Shown: positions 9,029 to 17,952, numbered from the stretch's first letter. The stretch: 64,000 bases of DNA from JAIBAC01 sp046331095 (GCA_046331095.1 JAXLRM010000004.1:744001-808000); one strand, 5' to 3'. Notes: generated from the letters alone by a model not told the origin. Numbers and translations: made by a program.

Positions 9029-10231
9029 ATGCCTCTGGTAGAGCATCCGCTGCGTCAGTACGTAAGGCTGCTGTTCACGGTCGCGTTGGCGCTGTTCGTG
9101 TTCACGGTCGTGGTCGGGATCCTCAACGGGGCCGACCTCGTGAACTTCGACCAGAAGGCCCTCCTCACCCACGTGCACGTCGGCACGCTCGGATGGATCA
9201 CGATGTCGGTGTTCGCGTCGTCGCTGTGGCTCTTCGGCCGCAACGGGGTCACGGGGGTCCGCCGCGCACTCGTGCCGGTCCTCGCTCTCACCGGGGCGGG
9301 CGCGATCGTGGGCTACTCACTCACGTTCCTGCTCACGACCGGCATCGCCCGCCCGATCCTCGGGACCCTCACCGTGGTTACGATCCTGGGCTTCTTCGTG
9401 TGGACCTGCCTGCAGGTGCCGCAGGTCCGGCCCCTCGCGGTACCCCACGTCGGCTACCTCGCCGCACTCGCGACGTCGGTCACCGGCGGGGTCCTCGGCG
9501 TGCTGCTCGGGATCATGATCGCCACGGGCAGGCACGTCCTGCCCGTAGGGGGCGAGGGCGCACACCCGGGCACGATGGTGATCGGCTTCCTCGTCCCCGT
9601 CGGGATGGCGACGATCGAGTGGTGGCTGGCATCGGACCGCGCGACCGCTCCGGCGACGCGGGGCGGGTGGTGGCAGATCGGGCTGCCGTTCGCAGGAGGT
9701 ATCGCGATCATGCTCGGGCTGCTGCTCGCCGTCCCGCCGCTGCTGTTCCTGAGCCTGCCGTTCGAGATCGCCGGGATCGTCATCCTGTTCAAGCGCATGT
9801 GGCCGCACCTGCGGTCGGTGAACTGGTCCGAGCCCACACCGGCGCGCCTCGCGGCCGCCGCGGCGATCTTCCTCGCCGTCGACATCGCCTACATCGCAGG
9901 CCTCGTGATCGCGTACGAGGGCAACTTCGACGACACCCCGCCGCGCCTGCTCCTCGCCCTCGACCACATCATGTTCGTCGGGGTCCTGACCAACGCGATC
10001 TTCGGACTCCTCACGGGCGCCACCGCGGGCCGCGCCCGCGCGGGGTGGATCGACGAGGTCGTCTTCTGGGCGGTGCAGGTCGGGCTCGTCCTCTTCGTGG
10101 CCGGCCTCCTCGCCGACTCCGCGATGCCGAAGCGGATGGGCACCCCGATCATGGGCCTCGGGATCCTCGTCGGCATCGCGACGTACCTGCTGCGTCTCTA
10201 CGCCCCCGAGCGCAGCGCCGCGCCCGTGTAG
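9029..10231 (+). CDS. polytopic membrane protein, haem-copper oxidase subunit I-like
   Basis: About 400 aa with around a dozen hydrophobic spans. Conserved-looking intramembrane histidines occur in THVHVGTLGWITM (about 44-56), PHVGYL, EGAHPGTMVIGFLVP and ALDHIMFVGVLTN, a pattern like cbb3/NnrS-type oxidase subunit I proteins. No linked subunit II or cytochrome c is present, so it may be a stand-alone haem membrane protein rather than a terminal oxidase. I chose ATG 9029 because GGAGGG at 9019-9024 is a good ribosome site for it; an ATG at 9017 in frame would add four residues. Confidence 0.7.
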   Translation: MPLVEHPLRQYVRLLFTVALALFVFTVVVGILNGADLVNFDQKALLTHVHVGTLGWITMSVFASSLWLFGRNGVTGVRRALVPVLALTGAGAIVGYSLTFLLTTGIARPILGTLTVVTILGFFVWTCLQVPQVRPLAVPHVGYLAALATSVTGGVLGVLLGIMIATGRHVLPVGGEGAHPGTMVIGFLVPVGMATIEWWLASDRATAPATRGGWWQIGLPFAGGIAIMLGLLLAVPPLLFLSLPFEIAGIVILFKRMWPHLRSVNWSEPTPARLAAAAAIFLAVDIAYIAGLVIAYEGNFDDTPPRLLLALDHIMFVGVLTNAIFGLLTGATAGRARAGWIDEVVFWAVQVGLVLFVAGLLADSAMPKRMGTPIMGLGILVGIATYLLRLYAPERSAAPV

Positions 10232-10248
10232 GGCGGGTGACGTCGCCC

Positions 10249-10340
10249 GGCGGGCGCGCCCAAGTCGGCCTGAACCCGTTCCGGGCGCGCCCACCCCAGC
10301 CGGATGGGGTGGGCGCGCCCAGGTCGGGATTTCGTCTGGC
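10249..10340. repeat. GCGCGCCC / TCGGGATTTCGTC intergenic repeat, copy 1
   Basis: Shared blocks are CGTTC(C/T)GGGCGC and (A/G)GTCGGGATTTCGTC with GGCGCGCCC. The same blocks, differently spaced, recur at 49441-49510 after the second livF. Both copies sit directly behind stop codons, as expected for a terminator-associated dispersed repeat. Confidence 0.55.
10283..10320. terminator. very stable 16-bp terminator hairpin
   Basis: Arms 10283-10298 and 10305-10320 are perfectly complementary over 16 bp (GGGCGCGCCCACCCCA) with a 6-nt loop. It follows the membrane protein stop and faces the opposing secreted-protein reading frame. It is part of a larger GC-rich repeat (10249-10340) with a relative at 49441-49510. 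Confidence 0.7.
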
Positions 10341-10966
10341 AGCGGTCGTCGGTAGCAGGTGGCAGGTAGGTCGAAGGGGATCGTCTGCACGTTGATCCGC
10401 GCCGGGTCGATCGTGCCGAACGCCGTCCAGCCCGGGGTCGCGCCACCGGAGGGGACAGTGGGCGCCGTGGCCCCGAGCGTGAACTGACCGGCGTTCGTGC
10501 CTCCGACCCACACCTCGACCCAGGCGGCGGCGACAGTGATGAACGGCCCCACGTTGGACTGCACGAGCGTCCTCATGGGGATCGTGATCTTGTAACCGCC
10601 CTGGAGGGTCTCCCAGCAGACCTGTGGGAGGACGCCGAAGCCGAAACCGGAGAGCGCTATCGTGCGGCCGGGGTCCGCGGGGTCGACAGTGGTCAGTCTC
10701 ACGGTGCCCAGGCACCAGAAGAGCACACACCCGACATCGACGCCCACGCTGCCGTCGCGGGTGAGGGCTTCGGGGCCCGGGCAGGTCCAACCGCTGCAAG
10801 GCTGCTGGCGACCGACGTAGGGTCCGCTGATCTGAAGCCGGCCGAGCGTGGCCGTCCGGGGAGGGATGGCGTCTGCGGCCGCCGAGGGGCGATCCGGAGC
10901 CGCCGCTACCACGATCGCTGCCGCGACGATGCCTGCAACTGCTGCACGTACTTGCTTGCCCACCAT
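10322..10966 (-). CDS. secreted hypothetical protein with no natural stop codon
   Basis: ATG at 10966 is preceded by GAGGGGGGATCGAC, a strong ribosome site, and starts a Sec leader (MVGKQVRAAVAGIVAAAIVV, cut near PSAAADA). The mature part is beta-rich with cysteines (QQPCSGWTCPGPE, VGCVLFWCLGTVRL, QVCWETLQGGY, PATCYRR). The frame then runs into the GC-rich repeat and stays open antisense through the membrane protein gene to 9317. The end given marks where protein-like sequence meets the repeat. The original stop was probably lost or displaced by the repeat. Function unknown; divergent from the KstR-like regulator. Confidence 0.5.
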
Positions 10967-11138
10967 GTCGATCCCCCCTCCCGACATCTCGACGAGGATG
11001 TTAGCTCGGGACTCCGGTCCGTGCACGACGTCTCCGAGGTTCGCGGGGTTCAGGTCGCAGGGGAGGTGGCGACGCACAGGAGGTGTGGCCGGCATGTTTC
11101 GTGCCTTACGCGACTTCAAGAACCTTGACCAGCGAAAG

Positions 11139-11152
11139 TGGAACGTGTTCTA
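11139..11152. promoter_or_regulatory. KstR-type operator TGGAACGTGTTCTA
   Basis: The 14-mer fits the published KstR consensus pattern tnnAACnnGTTnnA at every fixed position. It lies 11 nt before the ATG of the KstR-like TetR gene and overlaps a TCTAAT hexamer that could be its -10 element, so the regulator is probably autorepressed. It may also affect the divergent secreted-protein gene. Confidence 0.75.
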
Positions 11153-11163
11153 ATTCTGCGGGA

Positions 11164-11814
11164 ATGGTCGAGTCCTCCACCCTTGCCAAGAACCAGGCGA
11201 AGCGCCGTCAGAGGGTGATGTCCGCAGCCATGGGTCTCGCCGCGAGCGGTGGCTTCGAGGCCGTGCAGATGCGCGATGTCGCGTCGGAGGCCGATGTCGC
11301 GCTCGGCACCCTGTACCGGTACTTCCCGTCGAAGGAACACCTGCTCGTCTCGGTCCTCGTCGAGCTCGTGGACGCGTTGCGGACCGGCATCGAAGCCGAG
11401 CCGGTCGAAGGTGACACCCCGAGCGAGCGCGTGGTGTGCGTGCTCCGGCGGGCCGTCGAGTTCCACCCCGACCGCGATGCGCTCGGCGCGTTGATCAAGG
11501 CGCTCGCGTCCGCCAACCCCGACGTCGCCGCGCTCGTGCGCGAGATCAACCAGAAGATGACCGCGGTCATCGTGGGCGCCATGTACCCCGAAGGCGGTGC
11601 CCCGTCCCCGCGCGACCTGCAGGTCGCGCGGGTCCTCCAGCTCACGTGGTTGTCGGCCGTCTTCGGCTGGATCAACGGTGTCGAGGACGAGTCCAAGGTG
11701 ATCGAGGACCTCGAAGTCGCGACCGGCCTGCTGATGGGACCTTCCGCCGCAACGGCCGCGCCCGTCGCCGGGCGGCCTCGCAACGGCGCCGAGTCGAAGA
11801 GGCCCAAGGCGTGA
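11164..11814 (+). CDS. TetR family regulator, KstR-like
   Basis: 216 aa from ATG 11164. The N-terminal TetR helix-turn-helix (KRRQRVMSAAMGLAASGG, FEAVQMRDVASEADVALG, TLYRYFPSKEHLLVSVLVE; residues about 14-72) is close to the sterol-catabolism repressor KstR of mycobacteria and rhodococci, notably the EAVQMR and ALGTLYRYFPSK signatures. A perfect KstR-type operator lies just upstream. The C-terminal ligand domain (about 80-195) is helical and ends in a charged tail. KstR senses 3-oxo-sterol-CoA intermediates, so a related ligand is an inference. A CYP142-like P450 and ferredoxin follow on the same strand. Confidence 0.85.
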   Translation: MVESSTLAKNQAKRRQRVMSAAMGLAASGGFEAVQMRDVASEADVALGTLYRYFPSKEHLLVSVLVELVDALRTGIEAEPVEGDTPSERVVCVLRRAVEFHPDRDALGALIKALASANPDVAALVREINQKMTAVIVGAMYPEGGAPSPRDLQVARVLQLTWLSAVFGWINGVEDESKVIEDLEVATGLLMGPSAATAAPVAGRPRNGAESKRPKA

Positions 11815-11914
11815 GCCGTGTCGGAGACGAGGCGCTCCGCGGCGGCGTGGCCGCTCGGTCGGATCGCGCCCAGTGCTCGAACCAACAGAACAAACCAAGG
11901 GGGGAGATTCCTCG

Positions 11915-13144
11915 ATGGCACGTACCGCCGAACGCGACATCGACAGCCTCGACGGCCACTTCTACGACGACCCGTGGGAGACCTATGCCTGGCTGAGGCG
12001 CAACGCTCCGATCTACTGGGACGCGAAGAACGAGCTGTGGGTCATCAGCCGCCACGAGGACGTGAGCCACGTGTCGCGCACTCCCGAGCTGTGGTGCTCG
12101 AAGCACGGAGTTCGCCCCGTGGCCGTCGACATGTCGCTGATCTCCAAGGACGAGCCCGAGCACACGCGCCTGCGCCGCCTCATCAACCGCGGCTTCACCC
12201 CACGCATGGTGGGTCGCATCAAGGACCACGTCCACGAGCTCGCGCGCGGCATCGTGGCCGACATCGCGCCGCGGGGGGAGTGCGACTTCGTGGCGGACTT
12301 CGCGATCCACGTACCGCTGATCGTGATCGCCGAGCTGATGGGTCTCGACCCGGACCAGCGCTCCAGGTTCTACAAGTGGTCCGACGACATGATGGCGGGC
12401 GACAACCACCTGGAATCCGACGACCCCAAGCTCGTCGCCGCCACCGACGCCTTCGTCGAGTACGTCGCGTACGTGCAGACCCTGATCGACGAACGCAAGA
12501 TCAACCCCCGCGAGGACCTGATCTCGATCCTCACCGGCGCTTACACCGAGGGTGTGCTCGCTGCCGCGGGGGAGCATCAGAACCTCCAGGACGACGAGCT
12601 GCTCATGTTCCTCGTCCTGCTCGTGGTCGCCGGCAACGAGACGACCCGCAACGCGATCAGCGGCGGGATGCTGGCCCTGAGCGAGTTCCCCGAGGAGCGT
12701 GCCAGCCTCCTCGCCGACCTCGACGACCCCGAAGTGGTCAACCGCGCGGTCGAGGAGATGCTGCGCTACGTCTCGCCGGTCATGAGCTTCCTGCGCACCG
12801 TGACCGAGGACCTCGAGTACCAGGGTGTCAAGATGCGCGAGGGCCAGCGCGTCCTGCTCCTGTACCAGTCGGCCAACCGTGACGAGCGTGTCTTCGAGGC
12901 CCCCGACGTGCTGGCGCTCGACCGCGACCCGAACCCGCACCTCGCGTTCGGCATCGGCCCGCACTTCTGCCTCGGCGCCAATCTCGCCCGGATGGAGATC
13001 AGGGTCGTCTTCGAGGAGCTCCTGCGGCGCCTTCCCGACATCAGGGTGCGCCCCGGCTACACACTGAAGCGGAGCCCGTCCTCGCTCGTGCTCGCGATCA
13101 GCGAGCTGCCCGCGGTGTTCTCGGTCCCGGCCGAGGTCGCCTGA
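11915..13144 (+). CDS. cytochrome P450, CYP142/CYP125-like
   Basis: 409 aa. ATG 11915 has GGGGGGAG 8 nt upstream, preferable to an in-frame GTG at 11873. Oxygen-activation I-helix AGNETT at 239-244, K-helix EEMLRY, and haem loop FGIGPHFC at 345-352 with Cys352 as thiolate ligand. The text resembles mycobacterial CYP142 through much of its length (DEPEHTRLRRLINRGFTPR, PLIVIAELMG, SPVMSFLRTVTED, NPHLAFGIG). CYP142 oxidises the cholesterol side chain at C26/27; a sterol or terpenoid role here is inferred. The ferredoxin gene 25 nt downstream is the likely electron donor. Confidence 0.92.
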   Translation: MARTAERDIDSLDGHFYDDPWETYAWLRRNAPIYWDAKNELWVISRHEDVSHVSRTPELWCSKHGVRPVAVDMSLISKDEPEHTRLRRLINRGFTPRMVGRIKDHVHELARGIVADIAPRGECDFVADFAIHVPLIVIAELMGLDPDQRSRFYKWSDDMMAGDNHLESDDPKLVAATDAFVEYVAYVQTLIDERKINPREDLISILTGAYTEGVLAAAGEHQNLQDDELLMFLVLLVVAGNETTRNAISGGMLALSEFPEERASLLADLDDPEVVNRAVEEMLRYVSPVMSFLRTVTEDLEYQGVKMREGQRVLLLYQSANRDERVFEAPDVLALDRDPNPHLAFGIGPHFCLGANLARMEIRVVFEELLRRLPDIRVRPGYTLKRSPSSLVLAISELPAVFSVPAEVA

Positions 13145-13169
13145 TCCAGCCAAGACGAAGGAGCGTGAC

Positions 13170-13370
13170 ATGGCAATGAAGGTCGTGATCGACCGGAACC
13201 GCTGCGAATCGAACGCCTACTGCGAGCGCTACGCCCCCGCGGTCTTCCGCGTCAACGACGACGACGAGCTCGACGTCCTCCAGGAGTTCCCTCCGGAGGA
13301 GCTGCGCGCCGCGGTCGAGGAAGCCGTCGCGCGCTGCCCCAAGGCCGCGATCACGCTCGAAGAGGTCTGA
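13170..13370 (+). CDS. [3Fe-4S]-type ferredoxin, P450 partner
   Basis: 66 aa. Cys12, Cys18 and Cys56 follow the CxxxxxC...CP spacing of one-cluster actinobacterial ferredoxins in which the second position of the usual motif is not Cys (CESNAYC, then ARCPKAA). That spacing is typical of [3Fe-4S] or [4Fe-4S] proteins that feed P450s. AAGGAG precedes the ATG. Placed directly after the CYP142-like gene, so it should pass electrons to that enzyme; no reductase gene is nearby. Confidence 0.92.
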   Translation: MAMKVVIDRNRCESNAYCERYAPAVFRVNDDDELDVLQEFPPEELRAAVEEAVARCPKAAITLEEV

Positions 13371-13475
13371 GGCCGGCCCGTGACGTGCGCGCGTCCGGCA
13401 CCAGGGGGTGGTGCGTGAACCGCGCACGTGGTTAGCTCTCTGCGCCGGGGCTCCGGGAGAGCGGGAGGGTGGATC

Positions 13476-14894
13476 ATGCGCCGGACGGCTTGCACGCTCA
13501 CGACGATCGCGGTCTTCGCCGCTCTCGTCGCGGCGGCCGCCGTCCCCGCTCGTGGTGCCGACCCGGCGCCAGGTACCGCGGCGTGGGCCCGGCGCGAGTG
13601 GCAGGCGTTCGTCGACGGGTTCGGCCGTACCCGTGAGCAGTCCGCCGATCCGGCCTATGGCCCCTCGGTGCGCGCCGAGGTGGCACGGCTCCAGTCGTTC
13701 TGGCGGGGAGAGGACGCGACCGAGTTCGAGGGACGCCCGCGTATCACGCTCACGCGCCTCCTCACCGTGCCGAACGTGGGCGATCCCTGGCGCAACGAGA
13801 CCTCGTGGACCGGGACGCACCGGCGCCTCTACTTCTTGAACGGATGGGGGGCCAAGCTCACCGCCGACCTGTGGGGGCCCGCGGACCTGTTCGACTCCGA
13901 CACCAAACGCCCCGCGGTCGTCATCACCGACGGCTCGATCCAGGGCAACTCGCGCATGTACTGGTGGGCGGCGCAGACGCTCGCGGCGGCCGGCTACGTG
14001 GTCATGAGCTACGACGTGCAGGGCCAGGGCGAGTCCGAGACGTTCGGGCACCACCCCGACGGCTCGATCTGGTGCGGCCCGGTCGACCAACCGCCCGACA
14101 CGGCGCCGCTGCTGCGCGAGCTGGGACCGTGCCCGGGGTTCCCGTTCCAACAACCGTCGGTGTTCATGGGCGGCGCGGTGTGGGCCCACAACTTCTTCCT
14201 GTCGACGCCCGACGCTCCGTGGGAGCACTACCAGGACGGCACCGGCACCGCCGCCTACAACCCTTGGTGGGACCGCGTCGACGCGGACCGCGTCGGAGCG
14301 GCCGGCCACAGCTTCGGCGCCTCGGCCGTGAGCTTCGCGCAGGGCAACCCCGAGCTCTTGCGCAAGCCGATCCGGGCCATCGTCGCCTGGGACCGCATAT
14401 CGGTGTGCCAGGCGTCGGTGCGACCCGGCGATGCCTGTCCGGCCGACGCCCTGGTGCCGGTGAACGCGCCCGCACTCGACATCGAGGCCGAGGACGTCCT
14501 CTTCCCGACGATCCGCCCGAGGGCGCCCGATCCCGAATCCAAGCTCGCGGGTCTGCGGCACTGGCGCGACGCCGGCGTCGACGTCATGTCGCTCACCTTG
14601 CGGGCGAGTACCCACCTCGAGTTCACGGCAGTTCCCTTGCTGCCGGCGTCGAAGCAAGGAGAGGACGTGGCGCGCTACTACACGTTGGCGTGGTTCGACC
14701 GGTACCTGCGCGACGACGCGACCGCGACCGACAGACTCCTCACACGCGAACTCCACGTCGACCACTACACACCGACAGGCGCGGTGCTGCCCCTCGTCCT
14801 GGCCCCGGCGGACTACCTCGCCTTCCGCTACCACTCGGGCGTCTCGACCCCGCAACGGTGCTCGCTCGACTGGGTCGCCGACACCGCGTGCTGA
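13476..14894 (+). CDS. secreted alpha/beta hydrolase
   Basis: 472 aa from ATG 13476, with GGGAGGG just upstream; in-frame codons back to 13428 lack a good ribosome site. Sec leader MRRTACTLTTIAVFAALVAA, cut after VPARGA. The body shows VVITDGSIQGNSR, SYDVQGQGESE, and the nucleophile elbow GAAGHSFGASA in a DRVDADRVGAAGHS context typical of Xaa-Pro-peptidase/acetyl-xylan-esterase-like hydrolases. A C-terminal STHLEFT is the probable catalytic His. Substrate unknown. Paired cysteines (WCGP, GPCPGF, RCSLDW, DTAC) suit an exported protein. Confidence 0.85.
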   Translation: MRRTACTLTTIAVFAALVAAAAVPARGADPAPGTAAWARREWQAFVDGFGRTREQSADPAYGPSVRAEVARLQSFWRGEDATEFEGRPRITLTRLLTVPNVGDPWRNETSWTGTHRRLYFLNGWGAKLTADLWGPADLFDSDTKRPAVVITDGSIQGNSRMYWWAAQTLAAAGYVVMSYDVQGQGESETFGHHPDGSIWCGPVDQPPDTAPLLRELGPCPGFPFQQPSVFMGGAVWAHNFFLSTPDAPWEHYQDGTGTAAYNPWWDRVDADRVGAAGHSFGASAVSFAQGNPELLRKPIRAIVAWDRISVCQASVRPGDACPADALVPVNAPALDIEAEDVLFPTIRPRAPDPESKLAGLRHWRDAGVDVMSLTLRASTHLEFTAVPLLPASKQGEDVARYYTLAWFDRYLRDDATATDRLLTRELHVDHYTPTGAVLPLVLAPADYLAFRYHSGVSTPQRCSLDWVADTAC

Positions 14895-14907
14895 CGCCCC
14901 GATCTTG

Positions 14908-14913
14908 TAACGT
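14908..14913 (+). promoter_or_regulatory. -10 hexamer TAACGT, leaderless geometry
   Basis: TAACGT ends 6 nt before ATG 14920. No ribosome site is present in the 25-nt gap after the hydrolase stop, so the synthetase probably has its own leaderless start. Confidence 0.5.
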
Positions 14914-14919
14914 CGCGCC

Positions 14920-16638
14920 ATGGATCTGCGGGCGGTCGCCTCGGTAAAGACGGTCGAAGACTTCTGCGACTGCCTGACCCACGCCGGTGACGCTGCCTTC
15001 GAGCACAAGCCCGCGCTGAGCCAGCGGGTGCGGGCCGCGTGGCAGACGGTCCCCTACGGCCAGCTCGACGCGCGCACACGCACCCTGGCAGCGCAGTTGC
15101 GCGGCGCCGGCATCGGCGACGGCGACAGAATCGCGCTCCTGGGCGAGTCGTCGGCCGACTGGGCCGTCGCGTTCCTCGGCGTCCTGAGGGCCGGTGGCGT
15201 CGCCGTTCCCCTCGACCCCAAGCTCGGCGCCGACGAGCTCGCCCCGATAGTCGCCGACGCGGCACCCGCGCTCGTCCTCGCCGATGCCGGCCTCGTCGCG
15301 GTCGCCGACGCGCTGGAACGCGAGACGAGCTCGGTCGGTGAGGTCCTGCTGTTGGGGCGCGGGGTTCGTGACGACTCCCACCGCAGCGCCGCCGACCTCT
15401 CCCACGAGCCATCCGGCGCACCTCGAGAGGATGCCGCGGCGCGATCGGTCGCCGAGACCGCGATGCTCGTGTACACCTCGGGGACGACGGGGACGCCCAA
15501 GGGCGTGATGCTGAGCCTCGCCGGCCTCGCCCACGACGCCGCCGAGGTCGCCGCCGCACAGCGGGCGTCGGCGGACGACGTGTACGTGTCGATCCTGCCG
15601 GTCAACCACACCTACGAGCTGACCTGCGGACTGCTGGCACCGCTGACGAGCGGCGCCCACGTCGCTTACGTCGGTTCGCTCTTCCCCGACGAGATCACGG
15701 CCGCGATCAAGCACTGGCGCGCGACGCGGGTGGTCGCGGTGCCGCTGTTCCTCCGGCTCTTCAAGCGCGGGATCGAACGCCGTGTCGCCGAGGGCGAGAC
15801 CCTGCGGCGCGTGCTCTTCGGCGTCCTGTCGCGTGTGGCCGACGTCGTACCCGACCTGGGCGTGCGTCACCGCCTCTTCGGCTCCCTGCACCGCAACCTC
15901 GGTGGCCGCCTCACACGCTTCTACGTGGGCGGTGCCGCGCTCGACCCCGACGTCGCACGCTTCTTCGAGCGGGTGGGCGTGGGTGTGTACCAGGGCTACG
16001 GGCTCACAGAGACCAGCCCCGTGATCTCGACGTGCACGCCGTGGGCGAACCGCCTCGGCTCCGTCGGCAAGCCACTGCCCGGCGTCGAGGTGCGCATCGA
16101 CGACCGCGGGCCCGACGGCGAGGGCGAGATCGCCGTCCGTGGCCCTGTCGTCATGCAGGGCTACCACGGCCGGCCCGAGCTGACCGCCGAGGTCCTCGAC
16201 GACGACGGCTGGTTCCACACCGGTGATCTCGGCAAGGTGGACGGCGACGGCTACGTGTGGGTCACGGGCCGGTCCAAGAACGTCATCGTGCTCGCCAACG
16301 GCAAGAACGTGCAGCCCGAGGAGGTCGAGGCCGCGCTCGAGCGCTGCCCCCTCGTCGAGGAGGCGTGCGTCCTCGCGACCGCGGCTACCAAGGGTCTGTC
16401 CGCGGGTGGTGAGCAGGTGACCGCGGTCGTCGTGCCCACCGAGGCGGCGCTCGACGAGCACCCCGATGCCGATGCCTTGGCAAACGCGGTCACGACGGCG
16501 GCGCGCGAGTCGGTCAAGCACCTCGCCGCCTTCAAGCGGCCCGTGCGGATCCTCGTGCGCACCGAGGAGTTCGACAAGACCCCGTCGCGCAAGATCAAGC
16601 GCGAGGTCGTGCGCACATGGGTCGGCACCCACGCCTGA
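14920..16638 (+). CDS. AMP-dependent (long-chain) acyl-CoA synthetase
   Basis: 572 aa with a complete ANL signature set: phosphate loop MLVYTSGTTGTPKG (about 183-196), VYQGYGLTETSPV (A5-like), DDGWFHTGDLGKVDGDGYVWVTGR (A7/A8 hinge), KNVIVLANGKNVQPEEVE, and the C-terminal catalytic lysine in KTPSRKIKRE. The NGKNVQPEEVE wording is characteristic of long-chain FadD-type ligases. It would make fatty acyl-CoA for the desaturase gene next door. A short linker of Asp/Ser/Arg around 150-170 is unremarkable. Confidence 0.9.
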   Translation: MDLRAVASVKTVEDFCDCLTHAGDAAFEHKPALSQRVRAAWQTVPYGQLDARTRTLAAQLRGAGIGDGDRIALLGESSADWAVAFLGVLRAGGVAVPLDPKLGADELAPIVADAAPALVLADAGLVAVADALERETSSVGEVLLLGRGVRDDSHRSAADLSHEPSGAPREDAAARSVAETAMLVYTSGTTGTPKGVMLSLAGLAHDAAEVAAAQRASADDVYVSILPVNHTYELTCGLLAPLTSGAHVAYVGSLFPDEITAAIKHWRATRVVAVPLFLRLFKRGIERRVAEGETLRRVLFGVLSRVADVVPDLGVRHRLFGSLHRNLGGRLTRFYVGGAALDPDVARFFERVGVGVYQGYGLTETSPVISTCTPWANRLGSVGKPLPGVEVRIDDRGPDGEGEIAVRGPVVMQGYHGRPELTAEVLDDDGWFHTGDLGKVDGDGYVWVTGRSKNVIVLANGKNVQPEEVEAALERCPLVEEACVLATAATKGLSAGGEQVTAVVVPTEAALDEHPDADALANAVTTAARESVKHLAAFKRPVRILVRTEEFDKTPSRKIKREVVRTWVGTHA

Positions 16639-16756
16639 CCAGCGTCGCAGCGGTCCGTGTTGTGCTCGCCGGGCGGCTCCCGCGAGTATGGGCGGCACCC
16701 CCGGGCGACCACCCGCGCCCCCTCGTCATCTTCCGACGCGCAACCGAGGAGCGGCC

Positions 16757-17833
16757 GTGGCCCGAGTTCGCACACCCCACGCCATCGCAAGGTCCGGCGA
16801 CGAACGGATCAACTGGGTCACGTCGATCCCGTTCCTGGCACTGCACCTGCTCCCGTTCGTGGCGATCTGGACCGGGGTCGGTGTGCGGGCAGCGGTGCTC
16901 TTCGTGGTCCTGTACTTCGGGCGCGTGTTCTTCATCACCGCCGGCTACCACCGCTACTTCTCGCACCGCAGCTACCGCCTGAACCGGCCGATGCAGTTCC
17001 TGATGGCCTTCGGCGGCACGACCGCGGCGCAGAAGGGCCCGATCTGGTGGGCTGCGCACCACCGCAACCACCACCGCTTCTCCGACACCGACAAGGACGT
17101 GCACTCCCCGCTCAAGGGCTTCTGGTGGAGCCACGTCGGCTGGATCCTGTGCGACAAGTACAACGACGCCGATCTCGACCGCGTCAAGGACCTCACGCGG
17201 TACCCCGAGATCCGCTTCCTCGAGCGGTTCGACTGGATCGGCCCGTGGACCGTCGGTGTGGCCGCGTTCTGGATCGGCGGGCCGAGCGGGCTCTTCTTCG
17301 GGTTCTTCGGCTCGCAGGTGCTGGTGTGGCACGGCACGTTCATGATCAACTCGCTGGCCCACGTGTTCGGCCGGCGTCGCTACGTGACCACCGACACGAG
17401 CCGCAACTCGTTCCTGCTCGCGGTCGTGACGATGGGCGAGGGGTGGCACAACAACCACCACTACTACCAGGTGTCCGCACGGCAGGGCTTCTTCTGGTGG
17501 GAGTGGGACCCGACGTTCTACGTGCTCCGGGCGTTGAGCTGGGTGGGTCTCGTGAAGGACCTGAAGGTGCCGTCCGCGGAGGTGCGCGCGGGCCAGCGCG
17601 TGCGCGCGGGCCACTTCGACGTCGGCATGTTCGGCGCCTACTCGGCCAAGGCGCGGGCCGCGCTCGCGGCGGCCGGAGACCACGCCGCGGACTTCGCCGG
17701 CGCCCGCCGTCGTGCCCTGGAGCAGCTGGCGGCATCCACGCGCGAGACCGCCGACGGGCTGGCGCGCCTGCTCGAGGTTCCCACTCCGGCGACTGTGCCG
17801 GCGACCGGGGTGCGCCCACGACGGCGGCGCTGA
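16757..17833 (+). CDS. acyl-CoA/fatty acid desaturase (delta-9 type)
   Basis: 358 aa from GTG 16757 with GAGGAG nearby. It carries the three histidine boxes of membrane di-iron desaturases: HRYFSH (65-70), HHRNHH (101-106) and HNNHH (231-235), plus four hydrophobic spans. The WHGTFMINSLAHVFG stretch is typical of stearoyl-CoA desaturases. No cytochrome b5 fusion; the last 60 residues are Ala/Arg-rich and probably cytoplasmic. It introduces a double bond into fatty acyl chains for membrane lipids, in line with the upstream acyl-CoA synthetase. Confidence 0.93.
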   Translation: MARVRTPHAIARSGDERINWVTSIPFLALHLLPFVAIWTGVGVRAAVLFVVLYFGRVFFITAGYHRYFSHRSYRLNRPMQFLMAFGGTTAAQKGPIWWAAHHRNHHRFSDTDKDVHSPLKGFWWSHVGWILCDKYNDADLDRVKDLTRYPEIRFLERFDWIGPWTVGVAAFWIGGPSGLFFGFFGSQVLVWHGTFMINSLAHVFGRRRYVTTDTSRNSFLLAVVTMGEGWHNNHHYYQVSARQGFFWWEWDPTFYVLRALSWVGLVKDLKVPSAEVRAGQRVRAGHFDVGMFGAYSAKARAALAAAGDHAADFAGARRRALEQLAASTRETADGLARLLEVPTPATVPATGVRPRRRR

Positions 17834-17952
17834 CCGCGGCGTGCGTCCTCGGTCGCGCCACTCGTCGGGAGGCTGGAATCGCGGCGAGGAGATCCGCCCG
17901 GGCACGCCGAAGCACGCCGGAGCACAGGGCCACACGACCCGACGGGAGTGAC

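Noticed and set aside
9317..11119. Single 600-aa minus-strand ORF
   Set aside because: Only 10322-10966 has a leader, ribosome site and protein-like composition; the rest is antisense to a well-supported membrane protein and is Arg/Glu/Asp-rich shadow text.
16657..17952. Upstream extension of the methyltransferase frame
   Set aside because: It is the out-of-frame shadow of the desaturase gene; GTG 17953 with its own ribosome site begins the conserved part.
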